Assembly: GCA_016928955.1 (NCBI GenBank) | Contig: JAFGJV010000016.1 | Span: forward strand, 1 to 62,224 | Direction of reading: 5' to 3' | Source of the DNA: Spirochaetales bacterium | GTDB lineage: Bacteria > Spirochaetota > Spirochaetia > Treponematales > UBA12059 | Length of the DNA stretch: 62,224 bases | Shown: piece by piece, positions 42,967 through 51,976 of the stretch | Position numbering within the stretch: position 1 is the first letter of the stretch | How the letters are laid out: each line of letters begins with the position of its first letter | Translations under genes and position numbers: made by a program | Notes under the pieces: model-generated | Told to the model about the DNA's origin: nothing | Database searches by the model: none | What the model saw: the letters and a program-made list of their open reading frames with translations, nothing else

Positions 42967-43719
42967 ATGACCATGGAAGTGCGACGATGTTGTGGGGCGA
43001 CGCTGGGCCTGCTTTGGGTGCTCGCGACCGCGTCCTGCGAGCTGGCCGGCGGCGACATGGGTGTCCTTGTGGACCTGCCCGTCCTGCCTGCCGCCTGGGA
43101 GCAGGCGCAGGGCTGGGAGCTCAGCGTGCGGACGGAAGATAGCGTCAGCGTCTTACGCGCCTGCGCTCTGCCCGCACGGGTGTCCGTCCGCCTGCCCAGG
43201 GATGGGCCGGCAGTGATCACCCTGAGGCCGGTCTTTCCCGGGGGCCTGGGCCTTCCGTACGGCGCGCTGTGGCCGCCTGACGGCGACCTTTCCGGGTGTT
43301 TGTATCCGGATGCCGCGGGCGGGTGGGCGGCGGCGGCCGCCGAACCCCTTTTGGGTTCCGCCGTGTTCGGCGGCTTTGACTGGGGGCGGCTCAGAACCGA
43401 GCTTCCGGCCAGGCTGGACGATCCCTGGGGCCTGGACCCGGCCACGGTGTCTGAGGCCATAGCGGCCGGTGGCATGCGCGTGAGCATCCTCAGCCAGCCA
43501 GCGCCCGATGCCGTGCTTGTAATGGGCCTGCCCCCCGACTGCTCTGATGCCGTGTTCTGGCCGGACAGTCCCTGGCTTGAACCGGTGCGCTCCGGGGCAG
43601 ACGGCAGCCTGCGGCTCTGGCTTTACGGTCCCTTCCGGCGCTGGTTCTGCGGCCAGCGGGTGCTCTGCGTGGGTCGCTCGCCATCCGGGGAGCTTGGCTG
43701 GACCCTGTCTCAGCCTTGA
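42967..43719 (+). CDS. Putative lipoprotein, function unknown
   Basis: 250 aa from the chosen ATG. The N-terminus has basic residues (EVRRCC), a hydrophobic stretch (GATLGLLWVLA) and TASC, a spirochaete-style lipobox, at about residues 20-23. The rest is rich in Pro, Trp and Gly with likely beta strands and no motif I know. The start is uncertain: ATGs at 42967 and 42973 both suit the signal, and neither has a good ribosome site. An upstream in-frame ATG at 42886 overlaps the divergent gene. Its last 10 bp overlap the convergent phoR end. Confidence 0.55.
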   Translation: MTMEVRRCCGATLGLLWVLATASCELAGGDMGVLVDLPVLPAAWEQAQGWELSVRTEDSVSVLRACALPARVSVRLPRDGPAVITLRPVFPGGLGLPYGALWPPDGDLSGCLYPDAAGGWAAAAAEPLLGSAVFGGFDWGRLRTELPARLDDPWGLDPATVSEAIAAGGMRVSILSQPAPDAVLVMGLPPDCSDAVFWPDSPWLEPVRSGADGSLRLWLYGPFRRWFCGQRVLCVGRSPSGELGWTLSQP

Positions 43720-45503
43720 GGGGTGGCGGCCCCGGGCGCCAGGGGCAGGCGCAGGGTGAACACGCTCCCTCCGCCCGGCCTTGCCGCCGCTTCCACGCTT
43801 CCGCCAGACGCCAGGGCTATGTGCCGTACTATGGCCAGTCCCAGGCCCGTGCCGCCCTGTTCCCGGGAGCGCGCCTTGTCCACGCGGTAAAAGCGCTCGA
43901 ATATCCGGGGCAGGTCCGCCGCCGGTATACCCGGCCCCTGGTCCTTCACGCTGAGGCGGGCGTAGCCGGGATCGGTGTCCGGGGCCAGGTCAAGCTCCAC
44001 CGTGCCCCCCTCGGGCCCATATTTGATGGCGTTGTCCAAAAGATTGATGATGGCCTGCTCCACAAGGCCCGCTGGCGCCGCCACCTCCGGCTCCCACTCC
44101 GCCCGCATGCGTATGGTCGCCCGGCGTGCCTGCCTGGCCAGATCAACGGATTCCACGGCGTGGCGTGCCGCCGCCGCAAGGTCACCGCGCAGGTCCGCCG
44201 CCTGGCGCTGGTCGTCGTTCTCCAGCCTGGCCAGGGTAAGGAGGTCGTCTATGATGGAGCCCATGCGGTCCGCGTGGCGCCCTATGATGGAAGTGAAACG
44301 CTCGCGCTGGCCGGGATCAAGGTCCCTGTCGGCCAAGGCCTCGGAAAAGCCCTTGATGAGCGTGATGGGCGTCCTGAGCTCGTGCGACACGTTGGCGACA
44401 AAGTCGGCGCGCACCCGTTCCAGGCGGCGGTACTCGCTGAGGTCGGTCAGGGCTATCACTGCGCCGCCCGCGCGGCCAGACAGCGAGGACAGCGGGGCCG
44501 CGCGCGCCAGCAGGATGGCCGTACGCTCGCCGTACACGGTGATTTCCGCGGACAAGGCCTTTCCCGATGCGGCGCAGTCCCCGGCCAGGCGCTCAACGTC
44601 GCGCTTGCCCGTGGCCTCAAGGATGTGGCGGCCGATGGGAGTCACGCCAGGGCCGCCCGCCACCGTGGCGAACATGTCCCTGGCCCGCGGGTTCATGAGT
44701 ACCACGTTAAGGCTCCCGTCCACGGCGATGACGCCCTCGTCTAGGGAGCCAAGGATGGCGTCCAGCTGGGTCTTCCTGGCCTCCACGTCGGCCATGCGGG
44801 ACGCCAGCTGGCCGGCCATGTCGTTCATGGTAGCCGCCAGGGCTCCAAAGTCTGGATCCTGGACGCCCCGCGCCCGCTCCGTTAGCTGTCCGGCGGACCA
44901 TGCCTCGGCGGCGCGCATCAGGGCCAAAGCCGGGCGCGAGAAGGACGCACCGAGCCTGGCCGCGCTGATGGCGGCGCCCGCGGCCAGTATGGTAGCCAGA
45001 ACGGCTGACGCCACCAGGAAGGGCCGCTGTCGGGAGCTCAGTTCGGGGGAGGCCAGGGCCAGCCGCAAGGCGGAGCCCACCCGACCGTTTTCGGTCACCG
45101 GCGCCGCGGCGTAGGCCATGTCGAGGCCCAGGGTGTCGGATCGTCTGGACAGGGACAGGGGCGTGCCAGCCAGGGCCGAGGCCAGCTCCGGCCGGGCCGC
45201 GTGGTTTTCCATGCCCGCTGGGTCGGAGTGCGAGTCGCCCAGGACCGTGCCGTCAGGTGCCACCAGCGTCACGCGGATGGACGAGCCGCGGGAAACCAGG
45301 TCGCAGAATTCCTGGGCTCCGCTTTGGCTCCTGGGGGCCAGGTCGGCCAGGGCGCGCGCCGACTGCTCCAGCGTGAAAAGGCCCACGTCCGCGTTGAGCC
45401 TGCGCATGACGGCCATGCCGGCCGCGGCCATCAAAACGACCGACAGTATGGACAACCCGGCCATGGCCATAAAAAGCCGGGCCGACAGCTTGAGGCGCCT
45501 CAT
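43710..45503 (-). CDS. phoR: Phosphate-regulon sensor kinase PhoR
   Basis: Membrane histidine kinase of 597 aa. The first membrane helix is at about 10-34, an extracytoplasmic sensor of roughly 125 residues follows, and the second helix lies near 160-182. HAMP, PAS (ILGSLDEGVIAVDGSLNVVLM), HisKA with the phospho-acceptor His in SHELRTPITLIKGF, and HATPase_c with NLLDNAIKYG, DQGPGIP and GGTGLGLAIV follow. It senses Pst transport status through PhoU and phosphorylates PhoB. The presence of a full periplasmic sensor resembles Gram-positive PhoR more than the short E. coli form. It overlaps phoB by 4 nt and is last in the pst-pho operon. Confidence 0.92.
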   Translation of the reverse strand: MRRLKLSARLFMAMAGLSILSVVLMAAAGMAVMRRLNADVGLFTLEQSARALADLAPRSQSGAQEFCDLVSRGSSIRVTLVAPDGTVLGDSHSDPAGMENHAARPELASALAGTPLSLSRRSDTLGLDMAYAAAPVTENGRVGSALRLALASPELSSRQRPFLVASAVLATILAAGAAISAARLGASFSRPALALMRAAEAWSAGQLTERARGVQDPDFGALAATMNDMAGQLASRMADVEARKTQLDAILGSLDEGVIAVDGSLNVVLMNPRARDMFATVAGGPGVTPIGRHILEATGKRDVERLAGDCAASGKALSAEITVYGERTAILLARAAPLSSLSGRAGGAVIALTDLSEYRRLERVRADFVANVSHELRTPITLIKGFSEALADRDLDPGQRERFTSIIGRHADRMGSIIDDLLTLARLENDDQRQAADLRGDLAAAARHAVESVDLARQARRATIRMRAEWEPEVAAPAGLVEQAIINLLDNAIKYGPEGGTVELDLAPDTDPGYARLSVKDQGPGIPAADLPRIFERFYRVDKARSREQGGTGLGLAIVRHIALASGGSVEAAARPGGGSVFTLRLPLAPGAATPQG

Positions 45504-46198
45504 GCCCGCTGGTCCTTGAAGCGGTAGCCGACGCCGCGCACCGTCTCTATCCTGGCGCCCTGCTCGCCCAGCTTGCGCCTGAGCGCCACGATCTGCACGT
45601 CCACCGAACGGTCGGTCACGGGGTAGTCCGGCCCTTTGACCGCGTCGATGATGGATGCGCGGGCGTACACGCGCCCGGGGTTGGACAGGAACAGGCTCAG
45701 GATGGAGAACTCGGTGGCCGACAGGTCCGCCCGGCGGCCGTCAACCAGGGCCTCGTGCCGCGCGGTGTCCACTTCTATGCCGTCAGAGCGGAGCACGGTC
45801 CGCGCGTCCGGGGCTGACTGGGCCGCGCGGCGCCTGAGCGCCGTCCGGATGCGCGCCACAAGCACCCGGGGGCTGAAGGGCTTGATTACGTAGTCCTCCG
45901 CGCCAAGCTCCAGGCCGGCCACCACGTCCGCGTCCTCTCCCCTTGCGCTGGCCAGGATGACCGGCACCTGCGCCAGGCGGGCGTCGGCCTTGAGTGAGCG
46001 CAGGGTCTCCAGCCCGTCCATGCCCGGCAGCATGATGTCCAGAAGGACCAGGTCGGGCGCGGCCGCCCGGGCAAGCTCAAGGCCCAGCTCGCCGGACGGG
46101 GCCGCCCTGGGCTCCCAGCCTTCCCTTGCCACGCTGAATTCCAAGAGCTCCCGTATGTCCGGGTCGTCCTCGATGATCAGGATGCTCGCCTTGCCCAT
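45500..46198 (-). CDS. phoB: Phosphate-regulon response regulator PhoB/PhoP
   Basis: OmpR-family response regulator (232 aa). The receiver domain has the acidic pair EDDPD, the phospho-acceptor Asp in LVLLDIMLPGMDG (about 54), a conserved Thr/Ser switch in PVILASARGEDAD, and the Lys in YVIKPFSP. The winged-helix DNA-binding domain spans about 130-230 (ATEFSILSLFLSNPGRVYARASI, DVQIVALRRKLGEQG). It controls phosphate-starvation genes. It lies 12 bp after phoU and overlaps phoR by 4 nt. The pst context makes PhoB the best name. Confidence 0.92.
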   Translation of the reverse strand: MGKASILIIEDDPDIRELLEFSVAREGWEPRAAPSGELGLELARAAAPDLVLLDIMLPGMDGLETLRSLKADARLAQVPVILASARGEDADVVAGLELGAEDYVIKPFSPRVLVARIRTALRRRAAQSAPDARTVLRSDGIEVDTARHEALVDGRRADLSATEFSILSLFLSNPGRVYARASIIDAVKGPDYPVTDRSVDVQIVALRRKLGEQGARIETVRGVGYRFKDQRA

Positions 46199-46210
46199 GT
46201 CCGCGCGTCC

Positions 46211-46870
46211 TTAGTCGTTCAGGTCAACGTGCTCGCCGGTGGCCACATACACCGCGGCCTCGCACAGGTTGGTCACGTGGTCGCCCAGGCGTTCGAGCAC
46301 CCCGGCCGTGGCCACAAGCCGCGTGGCCTGCTCAGCCCTATCCGGATGCTCCTGGATATAGAGCAGGACTTCCTTTATGAAAGCCTTGCGTTCCTTGTCT
46401 ATGGCGTCGTCTCGGGCGGCCACGGCCCGGGCCTTGTCCTGGTCGCCCGCCAGGAAGGCGGCCATGGCGTCGTGGAGCATGGCCGAGCCCTCGGCGGCCA
46501 TGGCCTCTATGCGCTCCAGGGAGCGCGGGTAGGGATCCTCGGCCAGGCGCTTGGCGGCCTTGGCCAGGTGGGCAGCGTAGTCGCCTATGCGCTCAAGCTC
46601 GTCGGCCGCCTTGAGTATGGCCACCAATTCGCGCAGTTCCCTGGCCACGGGCTGCTGGGTGGCTATCAGCATGGCCACGCGGTCGCCAAGCTCCGTCTGC
46701 ATGGCGTTGACGGCCTTGTCGTCGCGCTTGACCTCCTTGGCCAGCTCCACGTTGGACGAGCGCAGGGCTTCCAGGGCCTTGCGAATGTTGTCCTCCACCA
46801 GGGCGCCCATGGTCAGGAGGTCGTGGCGCAGGCGGGCCAGCTCGTCGTCATAAACGGTTCTCTGTATCAT
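46211..46870 (-). CDS. phoU: Phosphate signalling protein PhoU
   Basis: 219 aa, two three-helix PhoU repeats. The first (ELARLRHDLLTMGALVEDNI ... LELDRRVAM-type helices) and the second (MLHDAMAAFLAGDQDKARAV ... LERLGDHVTNLCEAAVYVATGE) each contain the metal-binding E/DxxxD motifs (ADELERIGDYA and LERLGDHV). It transmits Pst transporter status to PhoR and restrains phosphate uptake. It lies between pstB (15 bp) and phoB (12 bp) in the same operon, the usual order. Confidence 0.95.
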   Translation of the reverse strand: MIQRTVYDDELARLRHDLLTMGALVEDNIRKALEALRSSNVELAKEVKRDDKAVNAMQTELGDRVAMLIATQQPVARELRELVAILKAADELERIGDYAAHLAKAAKRLAEDPYPRSLERIEAMAAEGSAMLHDAMAAFLAGDQDKARAVAARDDAIDKERKAFIKEVLLYIQEHPDRAEQATRLVATAGVLERLGDHVTNLCEAAVYVATGEHVDLND

Positions 46871-46885
46871 AGCGGCTCCTTGCGC

Positions 46886-47722
46886 TCAACCAAAGCGGCC
46901 CGAGATGTAGTTTTCCGTGCGCTCGTCGCGCGGATTGAGGAACAGCTCGCGGGTGTCGCCTTCCTCAACCAGGTCTCCCAGCAGCATGAAGGCCGTCCTG
47001 TCGGATACCCGGCCGGCCTGCTGCATGTTGTGCGTCACGATAACGATAGTATAGCGGGTTTTGAGCTCGGCCAGGAGGCTTTCTATCTTGGCCGTGGACA
47101 CGGGGTCCAGGGCGCTGGTCGGCTCGTCCATCAGGAGCACCTCGGGCTTGAGAGCCACGGCCCGCGCTATGCACAACCGTTGCTGCTGGCCGCCTGACAG
47201 GGCGTAGGCGCTGTCCTTGAGCTTGTCCTTGACTTCGTCCCAGAGCGCCGACTGCCTGAGGCTGTTCTCAACCAGTTCGTCCATGTCGCCCTTGTAGCCG
47301 TTGATGCGTGCTCCCCAGGCCACGTTCTCGTATACGCTCTTGGGGAAGGGATTGGGCTTCTGGAACACCATGCCTATCCAGCGGCGGACGCGGGCTGGGT
47401 CCACGCCGGGTGAGTATATGTCCTGGCCGTGGAAGAGCACCTTGCCGTCTGCGCGCGCGCCTGGAATAAGCTCGTTCATGCGATTAAAGGCGCGGAGGGC
47501 CGTGCTCTTGCCGCAGCCTGATGGGCCGATCATGGCCATGACGCGGTTGCGCGGCACCCTGAGGTCCAGGTTCTTGACCGCGTGGAAGTCCCCGTACTGA
47601 ATGTTGAGCTTCTGGGCCTCTATGGCCCAGGGCGACGCCTGCGTGTCGGTCGCCGTTTCTTCCGCCTGGCCGGGAGCGGCCGCGGTGTCGGGCGGCAGGG
47701 GCCGCCGTTCGGTGAGGGTCAT
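46886..47722 (-). CDS. pstB: Phosphate ABC transporter ATP-binding protein PstB
   Basis: ATPase of the Pst high-affinity phosphate importer (278 aa). Walker A is GPSGCGKST, the ABC signature [14 protein letters not shown], Walker [14 protein letters not shown], and the switch His is in IVTHNMQQ. The family segments [13 protein letters not shown] and [21 protein letters not shown] identify PstB rather than other importers. The start at 47722 overlaps the pstA stop (ATGA). The first 35 residues are a Pro/Ala/Thr extension before the core. An in-frame start at 47857 lies inside pstA and is rejected. Confidence 0.96.
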   Translation of the reverse strand: MTLTERRPLPPDTAAAPGQAEETATDTQASPWAIEAQKLNIQYGDFHAVKNLDLRVPRNRVMAMIGPSGCGKSTALRAFNRMNELIPGARADGKVLFHGQDIYSPGVDPARVRRWIGMVFQKPNPFPKSVYENVAWGARINGYKGDMDELVENSLRQSALWDEVKDKLKDSAYALSGGQQQRLCIARAVALKPEVLLMDEPTSALDPVSTAKIESLLAELKTRYTIVIVTHNMQQAGRVSDRTAFMLLGDLVEEGDTRELFLNPRDERTENYISGRFG

Positions 47723-48975
47723 GATGGGTTCCCCTTCGCGCGCGCCTTCTGGCGCGCGACTATGGCAAAGGCGTTGAGGATCAGCATCAGCCCGAGGAGG
47801 GTGATGATGGCCGCGGCCGCCAAATGGCGGAACTCCGGCTGGGGCCTGCTGGTCCACTGGTATATCTGTATGGGCAGGGTGGTGAAGGGCGAGAAGATGC
47901 CCGTGGGATCCTGGGTAAGGAAGGTGGACGCGCCGACCACCACCAGGGGAGCCGTCTCTCCTATGGCCCTGGACAGGGCCAGCACGGCGCCGGTCATGAC
48001 GCGCCCGGCCGACGCGGGCAGCACGTGGTGCCAGACGGTCTGCCAGCGCGTTGCCCCGAGCGCCAGGCTGGACGCCCTGAGCGTGGACGGTATGGCCTTG
48101 AGGGCCTCCTGGGTGCTGATCACGATCACCGGCAGGACGAGCAGGGCCAGGGTCAGGCCTGCGGCCAGGACCGTGCGGCCGTTGGCCTCCATGCCCTCCG
48201 CCGCCAGGCCGAACACGGCGCCCGAGCTCAAGGGCGCGAGGAGCCGCACGAATACCGCCAGGCCGAGCATGCCGTACACGATGGACGGCACGCCGGCCAG
48301 GTTGTATATGCTGGCCTGTATCAGCCTGTTGAGCCAGTTGTCGCGGGCGTATTCCTCAAGCCACACGGCGGCCGCCACTCCCAGGGGCAGGGCCGTGGCC
48401 ATGGCCACCAGGATGGTCAGGAAGGTTCCCTTGATGGCCGTAAGGACGCCCGTGCTCAGGGGCTTGGCGTTCAGGGACGAGCCCAGGAACGACGGGCTGA
48501 GCCAGGAGCGGAAGCTCAGGTAGCCGTCCGGGAATTCGGCTTTGCTTTCTTCCACGATGCGGCGCTTGTCAAAAAGCGACTCGGCCAGCGAGTACGCGGC
48601 CGCTATCTCCGGCTTGAGTATCTCAGCCTCGATGAGGGATAGGAGCTCGTCGTGGCCGCGACCGGCCAGGGGAGCCTCGCGCTCCAGGGCGCGCAGGCGG
48701 CGCGCGGGCGCTTGTGCCTGCAGGAGTTCCAGTAGCTCGCCATCCGTAAGCTCGGCCAGCTCCCGGCCGTCCGTGAGCTCGGCCGGGTTGACCGCGTAGC
48801 GTATGACCACGTAGCCAAAGGCGTCGTCCACGATGCTGAGGACGAGCACGGCCAGGCTCACCACGGCCAGCGACGCGGCGGCCAGGAACGCGGCCTTCCA
48901 GCGGCCGGCCTTGGCCTTGCGCTCGTCCAGCCTGTCGTCGAATCCCGCGCGGGAAGGATCGGGTCGCCCGCTCAT
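47719..48975 (-). CDS. pstA: Phosphate ABC transporter permease PstA, long N-terminal insert
   Basis: 418 aa, about 120 residues longer than E. coli PstA. After the first membrane helix (about 27-50) a soluble insert of roughly 120 residues follows (Leu/Glu/Asp-rich, [20 protein letters not shown]). Then come the five permease helices with the EAA loop segment [43 protein letters not shown] is a family hallmark. It forms the membrane pore with PstC. It overlaps pstB and pstC by 4 nt each. Confidence 0.92.
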   Translation of the reverse strand: MSGRPDPSRAGFDDRLDERKAKAGRWKAAFLAAASLAVVSLAVLVLSIVDDAFGYVVIRYAVNPAELTDGRELAELTDGELLELLQAQAPARRLRALEREAPLAGRGHDELLSLIEAEILKPEIAAAYSLAESLFDKRRIVEESKAEFPDGYLSFRSWLSPSFLGSSLNAKPLSTGVLTAIKGTFLTILVAMATALPLGVAAAVWLEEYARDNWLNRLIQASIYNLAGVPSIVYGMLGLAVFVRLLAPLSSGAVFGLAAEGMEANGRTVLAAGLTLALLVLPVIVISTQEALKAIPSTLRASSLALGATRWQTVWHHVLPASAGRVMTGAVLALSRAIGETAPLVVVGASTFLTQDPTGIFSPFTTLPIQIYQWTSRPQPEFRHLAAAAIITLLGLMLILNAFAIVARQKARAKGNPS

Positions 48976-49928
48976 TCGTACACCTCCTGGCGGAGCCGCA
49001 CGATGCGCCTGGACACCAGATTGAGGACCAGGGTCATCATAAAGAGCAGGAGCGCGATGGCAAAGAGGCTCTTGTAGTCCACCGAGTCATAGGACAGGTC
49101 CCCGCCGGATATGCGCGCTATGTGGCCGGTCATGGTTTCAGCCGCCACGAAGGGGTTCAGGGTCAGCTTGGGACCGGCTCCCGCGGCCAGGGCCACGATC
49201 ATCGTCTCGCCCACGGCGCGCGACAGGGCAAGGATGAAGGCGGCGGCCACCCCGGAGAACGCGGCCGGTAAAACCACGCGGACGCTGGTTTCCAGCTTGG
49301 TGGCTCCCATGGCGTAGGCCGCTTCCCTGAGGCTCCTAGGGACGGCTGACAGGGCGTCTTCGCACAGCGACGCCACCAGGGGCAGTATCAGGGCGCCCAT
49401 GGCCAGGCCTGCGGACAGGGTGTTGTACACCTCCACGCGCTCGCCGCCGAACACGGCTCGCAGGGCCGGGGTCACCACGGTCAGGGCAAAGTAGCCGTAC
49501 ACCACCGTGGGCACGCCGGCCAGCACCTCGAGCGCCGGCTTGAGTATGCCGCGGGCCTTGTCGCTCGCGTACTCTGCCAGGTAGATGGCCGCGGCCAGGC
49601 CCAGGGGCAGAGCCACGGCCATGGCCCACAGGCTGGTGCCCAGGGTGGCAGACAGCAGAGGCAGGATGCCGAATTGGCCCACCGACGGCTGCCACACCGT
49701 GCCGGACAGGAATTCCCACAGGCTCACGTCCTTGAAGAAGGTGAGCGACTCGGTGCCGAGCGTGATCATGATGCCGGCGGCCGTGAGTATGGACACAGCG
49801 CCGGCCCCCAGGAGGCCGGCCTGGATCAGTGCCTCAAGCGGCCGAGGGCGCCGCGCCAGGCGCGGCGCCCAGTCAGAGGCGCCCGGGCGGCCCCGGAGGG
49901 CCGCCTTAGAAAGGCTCTGAGTCATCAA
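48972..49928 (-). CDS. pstC: Phosphate ABC transporter permease PstC
   Basis: 318 aa with six membrane helices. Family stretches are FLSGTVWQPSVGQFGILPLL, EVLAGVPTVVYGYFALTVV and the EAA loop DALSAVPRSLREAAYAMGATKLET. With PstA it forms the inner-membrane channel of the phosphate importer. The N-terminal 35 residues are cytoplasmic and basic. It overlaps pstS and pstA by 4 nt each, so the operon is translated as a unit. Confidence 0.94.
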   Translation of the reverse strand: MMTQSLSKAALRGRPGASDWAPRLARRPRPLEALIQAGLLGAGAVSILTAAGIMITLGTESLTFFKDVSLWEFLSGTVWQPSVGQFGILPLLSATLGTSLWAMAVALPLGLAAAIYLAEYASDKARGILKPALEVLAGVPTVVYGYFALTVVTPALRAVFGGERVEVYNTLSAGLAMGALILPLVASLCEDALSAVPRSLREAAYAMGATKLETSVRVVLPAAFSGVAAAFILALSRAVGETMIVALAAGAGPKLTLNPFVAAETMTGHIARISGGDLSYDSVDYKSLFAIALLLFMMTLVLNLVSRRIVRLRQEVYE

Positions 49929-50899
49929 TAGCGGCCCTTGACCGCGTCCAGCCAGTTCTGCCTGGCCTTCCGCCTGTCTGCCTCGGGGGCGGGGAAGTAG
50001 CCGACTTCCTTCAGGGCCTCGTCAACGTAGGTCAGGTAGTAGGCTATGAAGGCGGCGACCTGGGGCTTGTCGTTCATGATCTTGGCGTCGCTGTATATGA
50101 AGATGGGCCTTGCCAGGGGGTAGGTGCCCTTGTCCACATTGGCCGCGTTGGCCTCCACGCCGTCCACGGACAGGACCTTGAGCTTGGCCCTGTTCTCTAG
50201 GTAGTAGGCAAACCCGAAGAAGCCTATGGCGTAGGGGTCGCCGGACACGCCGCGGACCAGCACGTTGTCGTCCTCGGACATCTGGGTGTTCTTGGCGGCC
50301 AGTATGGGCTTGCGGTCCTTCTTGTACAGGTGCTCCACGAAGTAGTCAAAGGTGCCCGAGTCGGTGCCGGGGATGTAGCGTTTGATTTCCTTCTTGGGCC
50401 AGCTGGGCCTGACGTCGGACCAGTACACGGCGGTGGAGAAGGCCAGCTTGAGCTCGCTCTGGCTGATGTCGGAAACCCAGGTATTGGACTTGCTGACCAC
50501 CACGGCCAGGGCGTCTGTGCCCAGGCGGAATTCCACCGGGGTCCGACCTATGGCCTTGGCCGCGTCCACCTGGGTCTGCTTGATGGGCACGGACGCGTTG
50601 GCTATGTCCGTCTCGCCCGCCGTGCAGAAGCGGTCGAACCCGGCGCCCGAGCCTATAGAGTCGACAATGACCTGGCCTTTAAAACCGTCTTCCTTGAACA
50701 TGGCCGCTATCAGCTCGGACACGGGGAACACGGTGGAACTGCCGGCCGTTATGATGGTTCCCGACGCCTTGGACGGATCCACGCCGGGCAGCATCTTAAG
50801 GGGGTCGTCATTGGTCTTGGTGACCCAGGCAAAGGTTCCCAGGGCGCTGGCGGCAGCGGCTACAAGGCCAAACAGAATGGCAAACGCTCTCTTCTTCAT
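49925..50899 (-). CDS. pstS: Phosphate-binding protein PstS
   Basis: Extracytoplasmic phosphate receptor (324 aa). The N-terminus MKKRAFAILFGLVAAAASAL is a signal or anchor with no lipobox Cys, unlike many PstS lipoproteins. The phosphate-site motifs GSSTVFPVSELIAAMF and DSIGSGAGFDRFC (the S-G-x-G phosphate loop) are present, as is the later DSGTFDYFVEHL. AAGGAGG precedes the ATG. It is the first gene of pstSCAB-phoUBR. The 205-bp divergent gap to the next gene should hold the promoter, but I do not see a convincing Pho box there. Confidence 0.94.
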   Translation of the reverse strand: MKKRAFAILFGLVAAAASALGTFAWVTKTNDDPLKMLPGVDPSKASGTIITAGSSTVFPVSELIAAMFKEDGFKGQVIVDSIGSGAGFDRFCTAGETDIANASVPIKQTQVDAAKAIGRTPVEFRLGTDALAVVVSKSNTWVSDISQSELKLAFSTAVYWSDVRPSWPKKEIKRYIPGTDSGTFDYFVEHLYKKDRKPILAAKNTQMSEDDNVLVRGVSGDPYAIGFFGFAYYLENRAKLKVLSVDGVEANAANVDKGTYPLARPIFIYSDAKIMNDKPQVAAFIAYYLTYVDEALKEVGYFPAPEADRRKARQNWLDAVKGRY

Positions 50900-51020
50900 C
50901 GTTGTCCTCCTTACGGTACGCGCCAGACAGTACAGGCGGCACGTGAGGCCTGGATGAGCTGTTTGTTAGGATTGTGTGAGAAACGCGGCCGCAGAGGGGC
51001 GGCGGGTGATAAAAATATAT

Positions 51021-51049
51021 TTGACAGAATCAGTAATGCCGTAAAAACT
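51021..51049 (+). promoter_or_regulatory. Candidate promoter in the pstS divergent gap
   Basis: TTGACA at 51021-51026 has TAAAAA (15-nt spacer) or AAAACT (17 nt) downstream and points to the lipoprotein at 51105. It lies in the 205-bp gap shared with pstS. The pstS-facing promoter is not clear. Confidence 0.4.
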
Positions 51050-51104
51050 GGGCGTGCGTCCTAGTTTTGGACGATATGTCGAATGTGTGTGGAGGAACCA
51101 GCCC

Positions 51105-51941
51105 ATGAAAAAGATCGCGTTGATCCTGGCCGCCCTGGCTGCTGCCCTGGCGTTCACCGCCTGCTCGAGCCCCCTGGGGCCGAACCAGGCAGACGTCGCC
51201 ATGGATCCGGGTACGGACATTGACCTTCTGGCGGCCCCCAGGCTGTCGGGCGACTCTGGCTTCCCGCCCATCAGCAACCTGCCTTTCAACAAGGACGGCG
51301 CCGTGTACCTGTCCGGCGGCGGCGATGACCTTGTCGGCTCGGTCATAGGCTGGGCGGCTCCCAAGAGCCTGCCGGGCAACTACTACCATGGCGGGGCCCT
51401 GGACCTGAACAAATACGATCCGAACAACCTGGACGCTCCCTGCATGCAGTCGGCCATCACCAAGGGCGCCGGCTTTGAGAGCGCCAACGACTGGATCAAC
51501 GGCAAGGTCAACGTATGCGTGATGCATCCCACCTTCACGGTCGATGCCGCCAAGCTGAACGCCGCCCAGGCGGCCGTGGACTACTACTGCAACCTGCCGG
51601 CCGACCAGCAGGAGTACGGTTTCTTTGAAGGCTACGTGAACATTTTCAACGTGGTCACCAAGGAAGACCGCTACTACTGGTACTGCACCAAGGTGGCCTG
51701 GGAAACCTGGAAGACCTACGGCATAGACATAGACTCCAACTCAGCCGCCATAGACTGGACCAGCTCCGGCCTGTACGGCATGGTATCCGCGTACTACAAG
51801 ACCATCTACTTCTGGAGCCCGTCGCGCGCCAAGGCGGCTATAGCCAATTACATGGCCGACACCCGCCAGAAGATCGTGCTGGCCGAGGAAATCATCCTCT
51901 CGCCGTACCTGGCCAAAGTGTTCGAGGTCATCCGCAATTGA
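51105..51941 (+). CDS. Lipoprotein with permuted papain-like (YiiX/C92-type) fold
   Basis: 278 aa. The lipoprotein signal MKKIALILAALAAALAFTAC ends at Cys20. The mature part resembles circularly permuted NlpC/P60-superfamily proteins of the YiiX group. An early His lies in NYYHGGALDLN after a GSVIGW strand, and the candidate nucleophile Cys comes later in YYWYCTKVAWETWK, the His-before-Cys order of permuted members. Family roles include amidase or peptidase action on cell-wall peptides or lipids. The substrate here is unknown. GGAGG lies 9 nt upstream. It is followed by another lipoprotein gene that may overlap it. Confidence 0.65.
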   Translation: MKKIALILAALAAALAFTACSSPLGPNQADVAMDPGTDIDLLAAPRLSGDSGFPPISNLPFNKDGAVYLSGGGDDLVGSVIGWAAPKSLPGNYYHGGALDLNKYDPNNLDAPCMQSAITKGAGFESANDWINGKVNVCVMHPTFTVDAAKLNAAQAAVDYYCNLPADQQEYGFFEGYVNIFNVVTKEDRYYWYCTKVAWETWKTYGIDIDSNSAAIDWTSSGLYGMVSAYYKTIYFWSPSRAKAAIANYMADTRQKIVLAEEIILSPYLAKVFEVIRN

Positions 51942-51976
51942 CCGACCAGGATGGCCGCCCGCGGATTCCGGGCGGC

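Noticed and set aside
50900-51104. Pho box before pstS
   Set aside because: A CTGTCAAATAT stretch on the minus strand matches one half-site, but no second half-site lies at 11-bp spacing.
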